Numbered from the stretch's first letter, positions 1-8,675 are shown. The stretch: 36,134 nt of DNA from Prevotella sp. UBA746 (GCA_002298545.1 DBKQ01000040.1:1-36134), one strand, 5' to 3'. The notes: generated by a model from the sequence alone, not told the origin. Translations and numbers: made by a program.

Positions 1-1599
1 TCGTTCCATACCCATCTGCATAAACACAGAGAAGAGGTCGGACTTGCCCTCCGCATAATTATCCTTCACATACTTTGAGAGCACGCTGTCGAAATGCCCG
101 CTTCCCATATACGGCGGATTCATCACTAATGCCGTATACTTCTCGGTCAGCGCAAGGATGATGCGCATATAAGGCATCAGCAGTTGTATGGCACTCGGCA
201 CAATATCTCCATTAGCCAACTGCTTCTCATACTCCCCGGTACGAACGAGGATGGCATTTCGGGTCTGCTCCGAAATGTCGAACTTCATGATGCTGCCAAG
301 CGTATCGGCATGGTTCATCAGCAGGATGGCATCAGTTAGCTCACGCACCATTTCGGTGTTGCCGCCAAACAGATAATGAGGGAGCGTTTCTTTGAGATAC
401 TCCTCGGCAGAGCGCGTGTCGCCCTCAGCGGCTATCGCCTCGGCTATGGGGTGCGGCATGTCGTAGACGCGCGGCATCACCTTGCCGTCGAGGAAACTGC
501 TGTCCTTTTGGCAAGCCTTCATCAGGAGAGCAAACGTGGCAAGCTGCTTGGCACGGGTGTCGAGGTCGATGCCAAGGAGGTTTTGACGCAGAATGTGGCT
601 AATGCCCTGCGTGCGACTGTAGCCTTCCTCCACATAAATGGCATAGAGCAAGTCGAAGCACTCGTTGAGGATATGACCGGAGCCACAGGCAAGGTCGGCA
701 ACGGTCAGTTGGGCAAGGTCGTCCACCTTCAGCGTCTCGCCACCCGATGGCGTATCAACCAGATACTTCATGTTATCCTTCACCTCGCAATACGGATTGT
801 TGTCAATATAGATGCGCCCCACGGTGTTCTCCACCATGTACTTCACAATCCAGTTTGGAGTGAATATCTGCGTGGCAGGAGCAATCTCGTCGGTGTCGTA
901 CTTGCCCTTTTTCGCAAAAGCCTCCGCCTTGCGGTCGGAGATATAGAACTGGTAAAGCCAGCCGATAAGTTCAGCAGAGCGAAAATCATCGTCCTTGATA
1001 AATGCCGTATCGTTAAGCATACTCACAAAGCCACCCTCCGCCAAGATATTCTGCGGCAGAAGCAGCTCCGTGTAGTCGGCAATATTGCCAAAACATTTGT
1101 TGATGATAGGATTCTCATGGCAATAAGCCACGATGAGCAAGGCAAACTGCTCGTTGGTCTTGCTGTCGTCGTCGAGCAGCTCCATCAGTTTGCTGCGCAC
1201 GTCATCAGACATCTGCGGCATACGTCCCTGTCGTGCCTCGCTCACGATGACAGGTACACGCACATCCTCACTTTCGTATGCCAAGACAGGAGATATAAAA
1301 CCCTGCTTCTGCATGATGCGGATAGCCATGAAGCGGTTGAACCAAGTGTAGGCTGCCTCCTCTGCCACCTGACGGATGCCACGGGCGCAGATGTTATTGT
1401 ATAGCGACATCCAGCGGCAGTAAAAATCCGTCGATACGGTGTCGCCCATAAACACGGCACCGCCCTCCATCTTCTGTGGCAATTCAGCGGGTTTGCCAGT
1501 CTTTAGGTCAAACCCCATAGCTTGCAAGCGGTTCTTTACGCCTTGCATCAGTATGTTGCGAGCTTCTACAGCGAAGCGTTTCAGTCTGTTAGTATCCAT
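1..1599 (-). CDS. pglX: BREX adenine-specific DNA methyltransferase PglX (partial, C-terminus beyond window)
   Basis: PglX (BrxX) is the methyltransferase of BREX phage defence. It marks host DNA at a non-palindromic site and takes part in the exclusion of unmodified phage. The reading frame is open from the ATG at 1599 to the left edge, giving 533 residues; family members are usually about 1,100-1,250 residues, so less than half is visible. The SAM-binding motif DLACGSGH lies at residues 302-309, followed shortly by GIDLDTRAKQLATFALL, and the catalytic NPPY motif at residues 494-497 (VMNPPYMGSGHF). This motif I to motif IV order is that of N6-adenine gamma-class enzymes. The start lies 8 nt after the brxC stop, so the gene is the fourth of the visible operon. 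No frameshift is seen. The family call is secure; the target site cannot be predicted. Confidence 0.93.
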   Translation of the reverse strand, partial: MDTNRLKRFAVEARNILMQGVKNRLQAMGFDLKTGKPAELPQKMEGGAVFMGDTVSTDFYCRWMSLYNNICARGIRQVAEEAAYTWFNRFMAIRIMQKQGFISPVLAYESEDVRVPVIVSEARQGRMPQMSDDVRSKLMELLDDDSKTNEQFALLIVAYCHENPIINKCFGNIADYTELLLPQNILAEGGFVSMLNDTAFIKDDDFRSAELIGWLYQFYISDRKAEAFAKKGKYDTDEIAPATQIFTPNWIVKYMVENTVGRIYIDNNPYCEVKDNMKYLVDTPSGGETLKVDDLAQLTVADLACGSGHILNECFDLLYAIYVEEGYSRTQGISHILRQNLLGIDLDTRAKQLATFALLMKACQKDSSFLDGKVMPRVYDMPHPIAEAIAAEGDTRSAEEYLKETLPHYLFGGNTEMVRELTDAILLMNHADTLGSIMKFDISEQTRNAILVRTGEYEKQLANGDIVPSAIQLLMPYMRIILALTEKYTALVMNPPYMGSGHFDSVLSKYVKDNYAEGKSDLFSVFMQMGMER

Positions 1600-1607
1600 C
1601 TATAGTC

Positions 1608-4600
1608 CTATCCTATAATAATGTCATTGTTTTCATTTATATATTGCATGAGTTCGGCTTTCAGTCCTGCCAAATAGATGTCCACATCAGCCTCCGAACG
1701 CATGGGCTTGGTGGTATGCGTGTTGAGATGCACTATCTTGCGCATCCTTGGCTTGGACTGATTTCCGCCAGAAGCGTTTATTTTCCGCATCTCCTCCTCC
1801 AAAAAGTCGCGCGTGTCAGCATTGGCCTGAAGCGCATAGAAGTTGGAGGTGCTTGTCTTCAGCGATATGGTGATGTCGCGCTTTGCAAACTTGTCACGCG
1901 ACACCCCGACTTCCTTGGCATACTGCTCCAGCTCATCGAATGCCTTGCCGAAGTTCACCTTAATCTTCTCGATTAGCTGAGTTTTGCGCTCACCAAGCAG
2001 TCCATTCAATGTGCGCATCATCTTCATGTAAGACGGCATCTTGTCCCAAGGCTCCTCATCGGTAAGGATGCCACGGATAGCCTTGGCAGTCTGCTGATGC
2101 TCTTCAGAGAGAAAAGCAAAGTTATCTCGGTTGTCGTCGATAAACTTGCGTATCTTCCCGTAGTTGGCAAACTGATCGTTGTGGAATGAGTTGATGCTCT
2201 TGCAACGGTCGAACAGGCGGCAAGCCTCGTCGCGTGCGTCGATGATGGTCTGGAAAAACTTCAGATGGTCGCGCTCTGTTAGCCAACTCTCCATCAAGCC
2301 GACAGCCTCGTCTATGGTATGGGCGAACGGACATCCGCTAAGTTCACGGGACAAGGTACGATAGCGTTTCAGAAGCGTATTAAGCATACTATCGTCAGTC
2401 TCCTTACAATTGCGGAACAATTCAGTACTATCATTACTGCCTTTCACCGACATCACGTTGAAAATATGTTTCCACGCATCGATAAAGTCGTTCAACACCT
2501 CTTGCGAAATGGCTTTAGCCTTCTCCACCGAAAACTTGCTGGCATCTCGCACAATGTTACGAGCCGTATCCTCACGGCTCACGTTGGGATTGTTGTTGTA
2601 GTTGAAGGCATACAAATGGCGGCGCACCAACTCGTTGAGATAGTAGATGGTGGCATAGTCAGACCATCCGTATGGCACCTTCGAGAATTGGCGCACCGCA
2701 TCAGCCACCGTCACGTCGTGAGGCGAACGGTCGAGCCAGTCTTTGATTTTCTTCTCTGGCGTGCTTAGCGGCATATTTGGTAGCGCAGGATCTACGGGGC
2801 GTAGTATCTTTGCCGACAGGTCGGCACCGTTTCGGGGAGTCTCACCATTTGCCACAAGCTGGGCATAAGAATAAAGCGTCTCCATGTGGCAGTTGAGCAA
2901 TGCCTCGTAGCGTTCGGCTTTCTTGGCTGTTCCCATTTGCGAAGCAGAGAGCACAGCACCGCAAGAAATGACGGGGCAGGTGTCGAGTATTTGCTGGAAT
3001 TGCGGTTTTATCTCCTTGTCGTAAAGTTCCTTGGCACGCTGTTGGAATATCAGTTTGGTGCGTTGGCGCTCTTCGCTGATAGCCTGTTCCTGGGCAAATC
3101 GCTGCACACGGCAGTAGTAAAGGAAGTTGGCACGCAGCTCCTGGTTGTCCTTCAACTGCGGATAGAGGAAATAAATGAGATGGGTGCCCTGCGACGTGTT
3201 GTTCGTGCTAAAAGCATACTGCTCCACGGAGTCGGTACCTGCGGTTGTTACAAAGTCGATGCTTACATCGGCATTGTTGCTCAGATAGTTGCGTCCGTCA
3301 ATGCTGATGCCCACATTGAAAGAGCGTGTGGCAAATGTCTTCTTGTTGCTCGGATTGCCGAAATGACTGAAGAAGATGTTTTTCAGTTCGTCGCTGTAGG
3401 TGTTGCTGTCCACCTGCTGGTTCTTAATAAGTTGTGCCACCTTCGACTCTTCCTCTGTATAGAACTCGTATATCTCGCTTCCTGTTTCCGTCTTCGTCTT
3501 GCGAATGACAGCCTTGTCAATCAAGAATGCCAGCACCATGCTCACATCCTGTTTGATGGCAGCCTTGCCCGCATCCACCTTGGTCATGAGGAGGGTCACG
3601 ATGTTGTCGATGGTAGCGGAGAACGATGGCTTGTCCACATCCGAGAGATTGCAAATCATAAAGAGCACGTAGACCACACGGCGATAGAACTCCTGCTTCT
3701 GTGGGTCGTTGACGTGAGAGAGTGCCTGACGTGCATTTCCCAGGGCACGCTGTCCGAGATGCTGCATGGAGCCTTGGAACATGGCACCGAAGAAACGGTC
3801 GAAAGAGATGAACTCACCCACCTCCATATTGGCAGTCTCCTTAGCTATGGAGAAGGTGATGTTGATAAGCGAACGTTCGTTGCCCTTCACTTGCTTGTCC
3901 ACGTAGTTCATATTCACAAAAGAATCAAGAACTTTCATGATAAGCTGGAACTGATAAGGCACAAACGGGTAGCAAGCAACGAAATCGTCCTTGCTTGTAT
4001 ATGCTTTATACTGGCTTGGCAGAATGAACTGGGCGTCGAGCTTAGCCTTGTCCTTGTCGTACATATTGCCAAGCATCAACTCCACATCGCCCTTTTTCTC
4101 AAGAATACGCTTTTGAGTGATGTATTCTGGCGAGGTACCCTGCAGCGAGGCACGCACCTCGAAACGTCCAAGAATTTTCCCCACTTCGTCCTCTGGATTG
4201 CTCACGTTTCCACCTACATTTGTGACAACCTCTTCCAAAGTCTGTTGGGCGGTACATGCTATCCAACAACGCGACTCACATACCTCGTCGAGACGTTTCA
4301 CCAACGACTGGAGCTGAAGCAATAGGTCGCGGTGTTCACCAATGAACTGACTTACCTCATCGACAAAGAACAAAATGCGGAAGTTGCGGTTTTTACGGCT
4401 GTCGATAAACTCCTTCATCTCAGCTGCAAAAGCTTCAACCGACACATTTACCTCGTTGTTGAGTATGCGTGTGCGGATTACATCCGTCGAGAGTGTGGGG
4501 TCTACTTCCTTCGCCATTTGCAGGGCGAGGTCAAGACGACCGGCGGCAAAGCGTGATATGTTGCGTTGCCAGTCGTACCCCTTGCTCCTTACATACTCCT

Positions 4601-5192
4601 TGAACTCTTGAAACTTGCCGTTATCATCGAGAGCCTTTTCAAGATATTGAGCGAGGGCAAGGTTGAACGAGTTGTAACCACGCTGTGCGTTGAACTGATT
4701 CCAGAAGATAGTGGTGAACGCCGTCTTCTGGTCAGCATTGACATCATGCACATCGCCAATGTTGAACATCACCATTTCAACATCAGCTTGAGATACATAC
4801 CATTTCTGCAGAGCTTTGAGTTCTGATACAGAAACGCCTTCCTGCTCCAATTTGGATATGCCAGTAGTACGACGCATTATTTCCTCCGTGGCCTCTATCA
4901 AGCGTATAAATGCCATCTCACAACGTTCTTTATTCTGCGAAAGGCAGTAGCTGGCATATTTCAGAAAGTGTGATTTACCCGAACCATAGTAACCATTAAT
5001 CCATATACCGATATGGCTGCCTTGATTCACCTTGATATTGGTCAGAATATTATAGAGATTAATGATAATCTCTTCGGTGAAAACATACTCAACAATTTCA
5101 GTGAGTACCGTCTCGTCGGTAAGGTCAGAAGCCGACACTGCCGGATTTACCTTACGGTCGAGTCCTTTTGCATATAAGTCCTTGAATTTCAT
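1608..5192 (-). CDS. brxC: BREX ATPase BrxC
   Basis: BrxC is the large P-loop ATPase of BREX systems (PglY/BrxC group). The product is 1,194 residues, the usual size. The Walker A motif GYYGSGKSH is at about residues 67-75 and a Walker B-like ILFFVDE at about 273-279. The C-terminal half is long, charged and mostly helical. I chose the ATG at 5192 (MKFKDLY...) because it matches the typical BrxC N-terminus; a TTG two codons upstream would only add two residues. It lies 15 nt after the brxB stop and 8 nt before the pglX start, so translation within one transcript is likely. ATP binding is visible in the sequence; a motor or regulatory role in phage exclusion is family knowledge. The gene appears intact. 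Confidence 0.93.
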   Translation of the reverse strand: MKFKDLYAKGLDRKVNPAVSASDLTDETVLTEIVEYVFTEEIIINLYNILTNIKVNQGSHIGIWINGYYGSGKSHFLKYASYCLSQNKERCEMAFIRLIEATEEIMRRTTGISKLEQEGVSVSELKALQKWYVSQADVEMVMFNIGDVHDVNADQKTAFTTIFWNQFNAQRGYNSFNLALAQYLEKALDDNGKFQEFKEYVRSKGYDWQRNISRFAAGRLDLALQMAKEVDPTLSTDVIRTRILNNEVNVSVEAFAAEMKEFIDSRKNRNFRILFFVDEVSQFIGEHRDLLLQLQSLVKRLDEVCESRCWIACTAQQTLEEVVTNVGGNVSNPEDEVGKILGRFEVRASLQGTSPEYITQKRILEKKGDVELMLGNMYDKDKAKLDAQFILPSQYKAYTSKDDFVACYPFVPYQFQLIMKVLDSFVNMNYVDKQVKGNERSLINITFSIAKETANMEVGEFISFDRFFGAMFQGSMQHLGQRALGNARQALSHVNDPQKQEFYRRVVYVLFMICNLSDVDKPSFSATIDNIVTLLMTKVDAGKAAIKQDVSMVLAFLIDKAVIRKTKTETGSEIYEFYTEEESKVAQLIKNQQVDSNTYSDELKNIFFSHFGNPSNKKTFATRSFNVGISIDGRNYLSNNADVSIDFVTTAGTDSVEQYAFSTNNTSQGTHLIYFLYPQLKDNQELRANFLYYCRVQRFAQEQAISEERQRTKLIFQQRAKELYDKEIKPQFQQILDTCPVISCGAVLSASQMGTAKKAERYEALLNCHMETLYSYAQLVANGETPRNGADLSAKILRPVDPALPNMPLSTPEKKIKDWLDRSPHDVTVADAVRQFSKVPYGWSDYATIYYLNELVRRHLYAFNYNNNPNVSREDTARNIVRDASKFSVEKAKAISQEVLNDFIDAWKHIFNVMSVKGSNDSTELFRNCKETDDSMLNTLLKRYRTLSRELSGCPFAHTIDEAVGLMESWLTERDHLKFFQTIIDARDEACRLFDRCKSINSFHNDQFANYGKIRKFIDDNRDNFAFLSEEHQQTAKAIRGILTDEEPWDKMPSYMKMMRTLNGLLGERKTQLIEKIKVNFGKAFDELEQYAKEVGVSRDKFAKRDITISLKTSTSNFYALQANADTRDFLEEEMRKINASGGNQSKPRMRKIVHLNTHTTKPMRSEADVDIYLAGLKAELMQYINENNDIIIG

Positions 5193-5207
5193 AAGCAATA
5201 TATGGAT

Positions 5208-5816
5208 TTATTTGTTTACTAATAATGTCGCACGATAGGTATGCGAGTCTTCAAGTGTATCGAAAAGGGAAAAAGAATTACCCTCTTGATGTCCTGGATA
5301 GAATAGTATTATCTTGTACCGCGACGTATCATTGTATTTCTCGTAGCGTGTGAGGAACACATTGGTGCGAAGATATGGAAACATCTTGCCGATGCCGTGG
5401 ATAAATACGTATGGGTGCTTGTATCCATTGTTGGAATTTATATATTCATCAATTTTTTGGCTTACAAAGCTAATGAAACTATCTGAGTTGGCTTCCGTCG
5501 TAAGTTCCTTGGTCACCATATCTGGATGCACCTTATCTTCTTCGAATGTATCATCCAAGAGAGAGTTGTCACCAAACTTTTCGTTTCTAAGATACTCACA
5601 AAAGACCTTGAACAAGTCAAGCTCAAGTGCATCCACGAAATTCGTTGGTCGTTCAAGCTTTTCCTTGAACTCCTGTATTTGGCGACGCATCTCATACTCC
5701 TTGCTCGCAGGGTATTGATATATGTAGTAGTTATAGAATACATTGCCACTATGCTCATCCTGAAACCCAGGTGAACATAGATATTCATATAGCTCTGGTA
5801 TGGTCATACTCTTCAT
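5208..5816 (-). CDS. brxB: BREX protein BrxB (DUF1788)
   Basis: This 202-residue cytoplasmic protein matches the BrxB (DUF1788) family in size, position and sequence character. Visible features are an N-terminal helical part, a central VFIHGIGKMFPYLRT segment and a conserved-looking late IILFYPGHQEGNSFSLF. BrxB is a core component of type 1 BREX, of unresolved biochemical function. It starts 3 nt after the brxA stop and ends 15 nt before the brxC ATG, so it is almost certainly co-transcribed and translationally coupled. There is no signal peptide or transmembrane segment. Confidence rests on both the sequence and the operon order brxA-brxB-brxC-pglX. Confidence 0.9.
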   Translation of the reverse strand: MKSMTIPELYEYLCSPGFQDEHSGNVFYNYYIYQYPASKEYEMRRQIQEFKEKLERPTNFVDALELDLFKVFCEYLRNEKFGDNSLLDDTFEEDKVHPDMVTKELTTEANSDSFISFVSQKIDEYINSNNGYKHPYVFIHGIGKMFPYLRTNVFLTRYEKYNDTSRYKIILFYPGHQEGNSFSLFDTLEDSHTYRATLLVNK

Positions 5817-5819
5817 ATA

Positions 5820-6464
5820 TTACAACTGGCTTTTAATGTCATTAATTTCGTAAGGATAAAGAAGACAGGCTTCGAGAAACCACTCCTCTCCACTACGGAT
5901 ATAATACGCAAACTCGTCGGCATCAAGCTTGACTGGGGTCAGTTCATTGGTCTTTTCATTGAGCAGTCCCGACTGGCGAAGTATAGTAAGGTAATTGCTG
6001 CAGCATTTGTCTTTTGTGGCATCCGACCAACTGTCGACAAAGTCATCATGAGCGGAAAGTTCATTAAACTCCATCAAAAGGTCATCTCTCAAGAGAGTAT
6101 GGTCTATAGAGTTCCACTTTCGCATTGCCACGTTGACGTGGAAGTCAAACACGAGTTTGTATGTTTTCAATATCGCATAAAACAATCCGGCTCGTTGACC
6201 AGCCTCGCTCATACCTTGCCATGTTTTCCAAAACAGAGCTGGAACAGAAGCATAACGGCGTTTGAACTCCACCACAAAACGCTTGCGCGATGCTATGGAG
6301 TTTACTTGCAAGACACGATTGTTCTCTATCTCATCTTTTAATAGGATATCTGAATTGGCATCCATCAACAAAGGAAGTATACGCCCGAACTCATAATAGA
6401 GAAACGTGCATCCCGTGATGGTTGTATATGGACTCTTATTCTTTTCCGTCATTTCTTTGCTCAT
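5820..6464 (-). CDS. brxA: BREX protein BrxA (DUF1819)
   Basis: BrxA is a small (here 214-residue) DUF1819-family protein found at the head of BREX operons. Structural work on the family describes a NusB-like helical DNA-binding fold. Recognisable here are an early TGCTFLYYEFGRILPLL segment, a basic central part (SRKRFVVEFKRRYASVP) and the C-terminal YYIRSGEEWFLEACLLYPYEI, typical of the family. It is the first intact gene of the operon, only 9 nt downstream of the broken regulator. It appears complete and undamaged, so the core BREX genes look functional although the regulator does not. Confidence 0.9.
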   Translation of the reverse strand: MSKEMTEKNKSPYTTITGCTFLYYEFGRILPLLMDANSDILLKDEIENNRVLQVNSIASRKRFVVEFKRRYASVPALFWKTWQGMSEAGQRAGLFYAILKTYKLVFDFHVNVAMRKWNSIDHTLLRDDLLMEFNELSAHDDFVDSWSDATKDKCCSNYLTILRQSGLLNEKTNELTPVKLDADEFAYYIRSGEEWFLEACLLYPYEINDIKSQL

Positions 6465-6473
6465 AATTGATTA

Positions 6474-6689
6474 TCAATCTTCTTTGATAGACCATGGAAG
6501 ATCTTTGGTGGCAACATGAAGTACCTTTGCTATTTCCACCAATGTTTTCAGCTATGACTGTGTTCGGTTGGTACAACATTTCGAGATAGTTGCTTCATTT
6601 TTGTTGGGTTGTTCGGCAAGCCATCTATTTGTTCGTTGTTGTTCAGCCAAAACGACCTTTATTCTGTTTAATCCTTTAACGCTAACCAT
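6474..6689 (-). pseudogene. Xre/Cro-type helix-turn-helix regulator interrupted by an in-frame amber codon
   Basis: Reading from the ATG at 6689, the frame encodes MVSVKGLNRIKVVLAEQQ, then a helix-turn-helix-like stretch (RWLAEQ...NEATISK), and stops at a TAG (6552-6554) after 45 codons. Translation resumes in the same frame immediately after the TAG (LKTLVEIAKVLHVATKDLPW...) and ends at a TGA at 6474, for a total of 71 sense positions plus the interruption. That is the normal size of the small Xre-like regulators common in Bacteroidota, which have the pattern of INRLKVVLAE, WLAEQLGK, TVSKWCTN, then ETLVEIAKVL. The stop replaces a residue just after the recognition helix. A proline in the first helix-turn (QPN) and a cysteine where tryptophan is usual also suggest relaxed selection. 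It heads the BREX operon, 9 nt before brxA, so it was probably its autoregulator. Confidence 0.75.
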
Positions 6690-6710
6690 ATTACTATACT
6701 TTTATCGATT

Positions 6711-6718
6711 CAAAAGTA
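6711..6718 (-). promoter_or_regulatory. Predicted promoter -7 box for the BREX operon
   Basis: On the minus strand the sequence TACTTTTG fits the Bacteroidota -7 consensus TANNTTTG. It lies 21 nt upstream of the regulator start codon, giving a leader of roughly 10-15 nt. The -33 element is poor (a TTTC/ATTC stretch rather than TTTG). The box would drive the broken regulator and brxABC-pglX together. A repressor operator would be expected around it; I see no clear palindrome. Confidence 0.55.
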
Positions 6719-6849
6719 ATACTTTTTCATATAAATAACGAATGAAATCTGACTAAATTACGTTTTTAAGTGAAAGTTTTTATATATCCAAATATTATCC
6801 CTTACAATTGAATATTAATCCAACATAACACGAAAAGGCATCAAGTTAA

Positions 6850-6970
6850 ACACCCCTCACCACCCCTCACACTATCCCTCACACTATCCCTCACCACCTG
6901 AAACGCCGATAAACAGGGGCTTTCGGAGGTATGTGTGAGGGTGTGAGGGTAAAATCACTGAAAAACTTTT
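6850..6970 (-). repeat. Intergenic palindromic repeat, copy 1 (inverted relative to copy 2)
   Basis: This stretch is GTGAGGG-rich and matches the reverse complement of 34581-34693 over about 110 bp with scattered differences. Shared parts in order are TTTTTC, GTGATTTTACCCTCACACC, CTCACACATACC, CTGTTTATCGGC and several GTGAGGG/GTGTGAGGG units. The CCCTCACAC arm can pair with the GTGTGAGGG arm, giving one long hairpin with the conserved TTTATCGG near the loop. It contains no coding frame. It lies between the divergently oriented BREX promoter and the NigD-like gene. It resembles a REP/MITE-like element; no terminal duplication is clear. Confidence 0.7.
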
Positions 6971-7080
6971 TCTTTAATTTAATCCATATTTAGGATGAAA
7001 CTTATTTATTCCCTATTGACCTAATGCAATATTTCCAGGAATCTATTGTTTTGATATTAGAAAACGAAAGGCAAGAGATT

Positions 7081-7806
7081 ATGAAAATGAAAAGTTTGAA
7101 TTATTCTTATAGAAAGACACTGTACTTTCTTGTGGCGTTTATGACTGTATTTGCTACTGCACCGTTGATGCAATCATGCGATCTCGACAATGACGGGGAT
7201 AATTATTGCATCTATCCGTCTTCGCCAAATGCCGTTGTTACAGTGAAGACGGCAGCCGACAATACGGTTTATCTGCAACTCGACGACAGTACTACGCTCC
7301 TGCCACTGAACCTGAAGGAGCACCCGTTCAACGGAAAGGAGGTAAGGGCTTTCGTAACAATACGCGAGGCAAGAGACTCTAACCCTCCTTACACGAAGTC
7401 TGTATACGTTTCTACTATCGACAGCATCTTGACCAAGCCATCTGTTGCTACGCTTGGCGACAAGAATACGGAGGTGTACGGCAACGACCCGGTGGAGATA
7501 TACAAGGACTTCCCTACTGTTTGTGAGGACAATTATCTTACTCTCGCTATCGGCACGGTATGGGGACAGCCGGCAAAGGCACACCTCGTGAATCTCGTTA
7601 CGGGCGTTAATCCCGACGACCCTTACGAAGTGGAACTGAGACAAAATGCTTATGGCGACACGAAGGGCAAGATGGGATATACCACGGTGGCTTTCTCCTT
7701 GAAGGCACTGCCGAAAACCGGCGGCAAGAAGGTTAAGCTGAAGGTAAGATTCAATTCGTTTGAAGGGGAAAAAACGGCGGAGTTTGGTTACCGGACGAAA
7801 GATTGA
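7081..7806 (+). CDS. NigD-like lipoprotein
   Basis: This is a 241-residue exported lipoprotein. An N-terminal signal peptide (MKMKSLNYSYRKTLYFLVAF...) ends in a lipobox-like LMQSC with Cys33, followed by an acidic DLDNDGD stretch that in Bacteroidota can favour surface display. The body resembles the two-part NigD-like family: an N-terminal beta-rich part with VYLQLDDSTTLLPLN, and a C-terminal part with WGQPAKAHLVNLV and an immunoglobulin-like end. NigD was named from a bacteriocin locus, but most homologues are orphans of unknown role. I chose the ATG at 7081, preceded by AGGCAAGAG, over an in-frame ATG at 7024 because it gives a proper signal peptide. It appears monocistronic, with no bacteriocin genes nearby. 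Confidence 0.75.
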   Translation: MKMKSLNYSYRKTLYFLVAFMTVFATAPLMQSCDLDNDGDNYCIYPSSPNAVVTVKTAADNTVYLQLDDSTTLLPLNLKEHPFNGKEVRAFVTIREARDSNPPYTKSVYVSTIDSILTKPSVATLGDKNTEVYGNDPVEIYKDFPTVCEDNYLTLAIGTVWGQPAKAHLVNLVTGVNPDDPYEVELRQNAYGDTKGKMGYTTVAFSLKALPKTGGKKVKLKVRFNSFEGEKTAEFGYRTKD

Positions 7807-7863
7807 ACGTCTTAATATTGGCATAGAGCCAGATGATATTAAATTCAAGATTTTGGTTTATAT

Positions 7864-8062
7864 CTTCCCCTCCCCCGCCTCCCCCTCCGGGGGCGGAGCA
7901 GTTTCTCTTGATTGATATAAAAGCTTGCATACTTGTCGCTATTTATTCGACGAACAAGTCGTTAATAATTCGACTGGCAAATGTTTCAATAGCAAATGTA
8001 TCTGTATTTAAGCAGAAAGAGTAACCGCTTCTCCCCTGGAAGGGGAGACGGGAGAGGGGAAG
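7864..8062. repeat. REP-like inverted pair of GC-rich palindromes
   Basis: Two related C/G-rich sequences face each other. The left arm begins CTTCCCCTCCCCCGCCTCCCC at 7864. The reverse complement of the right arm, ending at 8062, begins CTTCCCCTCTCCCGTCTCCCC, which is 19 identical positions of 21. Each arm also carries its own hairpin (CCCCC-TC-CGGGGG on the left, CTCCCC-TGGAA-GGGGAG on the right). The roughly 110 bp between them are AT-rich and hold no convincing gene. The arrangement resembles a BIME/REP doublet or a small non-autonomous element. No target-site duplication is evident. It fills most of the gap between the NigD-like gene and the sigma factor. Confidence 0.6.
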
Positions 8063-8116
8063 AATAAAAATATAAATCAGAAAATTCAATATATAAGAAT
8101 AGACATATATAATAAG

Positions 8117-8665
8117 GTGGAAATCTCGGAACAGCATCTCTTGTCGCTACTTAGCAGCGGTGATAAAACGGCGGCGAGGGCACTCTACGATAAATATGTA
8201 GGGTGCCTAACTGCCGTATGCTCTCGCTATGTCGTCGACAAGGACGACGTGAAGGATCTGCTTCAGGAGGTCTTCATAAAGATATTCACGCAAATAAATA
8301 CTTTCCGGTATCGCGGAGAGGGATCGCTGAAGGCTTGGATGACTCGCGTGGCGGTGAATATGTCGATAAATTTTCTGAAGACTGCCGGAAAGTTGCCTGT
8401 CATTCATGACGATCTGGTGGCGCTGGCATCGGCAGAAGCTGAAGAGCCTGTTGCCGACGGCGTTCCACCGGATGTCTTACAGGAGATGATAAAGAGTCTG
8501 CCGGCAGGATACAGGGCTGTTCTCAACTTGTATGTGTTCGAGAATAAGAGTCACAAGGAGATTGCCCAACTGCTGAACATCAAGCCTACATCGTCTGCAT
8601 CGCAACTTTTTCACGCCAAGGCGATGATGGCAAAGAAAATAAAAGAATATAAACGTACTCACTAA
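8117..8665 (+). CDS. ECF-type RNA polymerase sigma factor
   Basis: This 182-residue protein has the two domains of extracytoplasmic-function sigma factors. Region 2 (about residues 15-85) includes ALYDKYVGCLTAVCSRYV, the core-binding DVKDLLQEVFIKIF and the -10-recognising FRYRGEGSLKAWMTRVAVN. Region 4 (about 120-180) has LPAGYRAVLNLYVFE and the helix-turn-helix SHKEIAQLLNIKPTSSASQ. The reading frame opens with GTG at 8117 after AATAAG; no better ATG is available without losing region 2. The next gene starts 10 nt after the stop and carries an anti-sigma-like N-terminus, so the pair is probably an operon in which the partner restrains this factor. The target promoters are unknown. Confidence 0.9.
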   Translation: MEISEQHLLSLLSSGDKTAARALYDKYVGCLTAVCSRYVVDKDDVKDLLQEVFIKIFTQINTFRYRGEGSLKAWMTRVAVNMSINFLKTAGKLPVIHDDLVALASAEAEEPVADGVPPDVLQEMIKSLPAGYRAVLNLYVFENKSHKEIAQLLNIKPTSSASQLFHAKAMMAKKIKEYKRTH

Positions 8666-8675
8666 TTTTTTACCG

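Noticed and set aside
376..1404. Long plus-strand open frame opposite pglX
   Set aside because: It is antisense to a coding frame with clear methyltransferase motifs; its translation has no recognisable domain and mirrors codon bias of the real gene.
2886..4325. 479-codon plus-strand frame opposite brxC
   Set aside because: Shadow of BrxC; His/Val/Leu-rich nonsense-like composition and no domain.
6850..6960. Possible CRISPR array, because of repeated GTGAGGG units
   Set aside because: Units are 7-9 bp, irregular, without spacers, and the whole block recurs as one palindromic element at 34.6 kb.
7081..7806. Idea that the NigD-like gene marks a bacteriocin locus
   Set aside because: No precursor peptide, modification or transport gene is nearby; most NigD-like proteins are orphans.
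7833..8024. 63-codon plus-strand frame with a Pro run
   Set aside because: The proline run is produced by the C-rich REP-like arm; no conserved feature.
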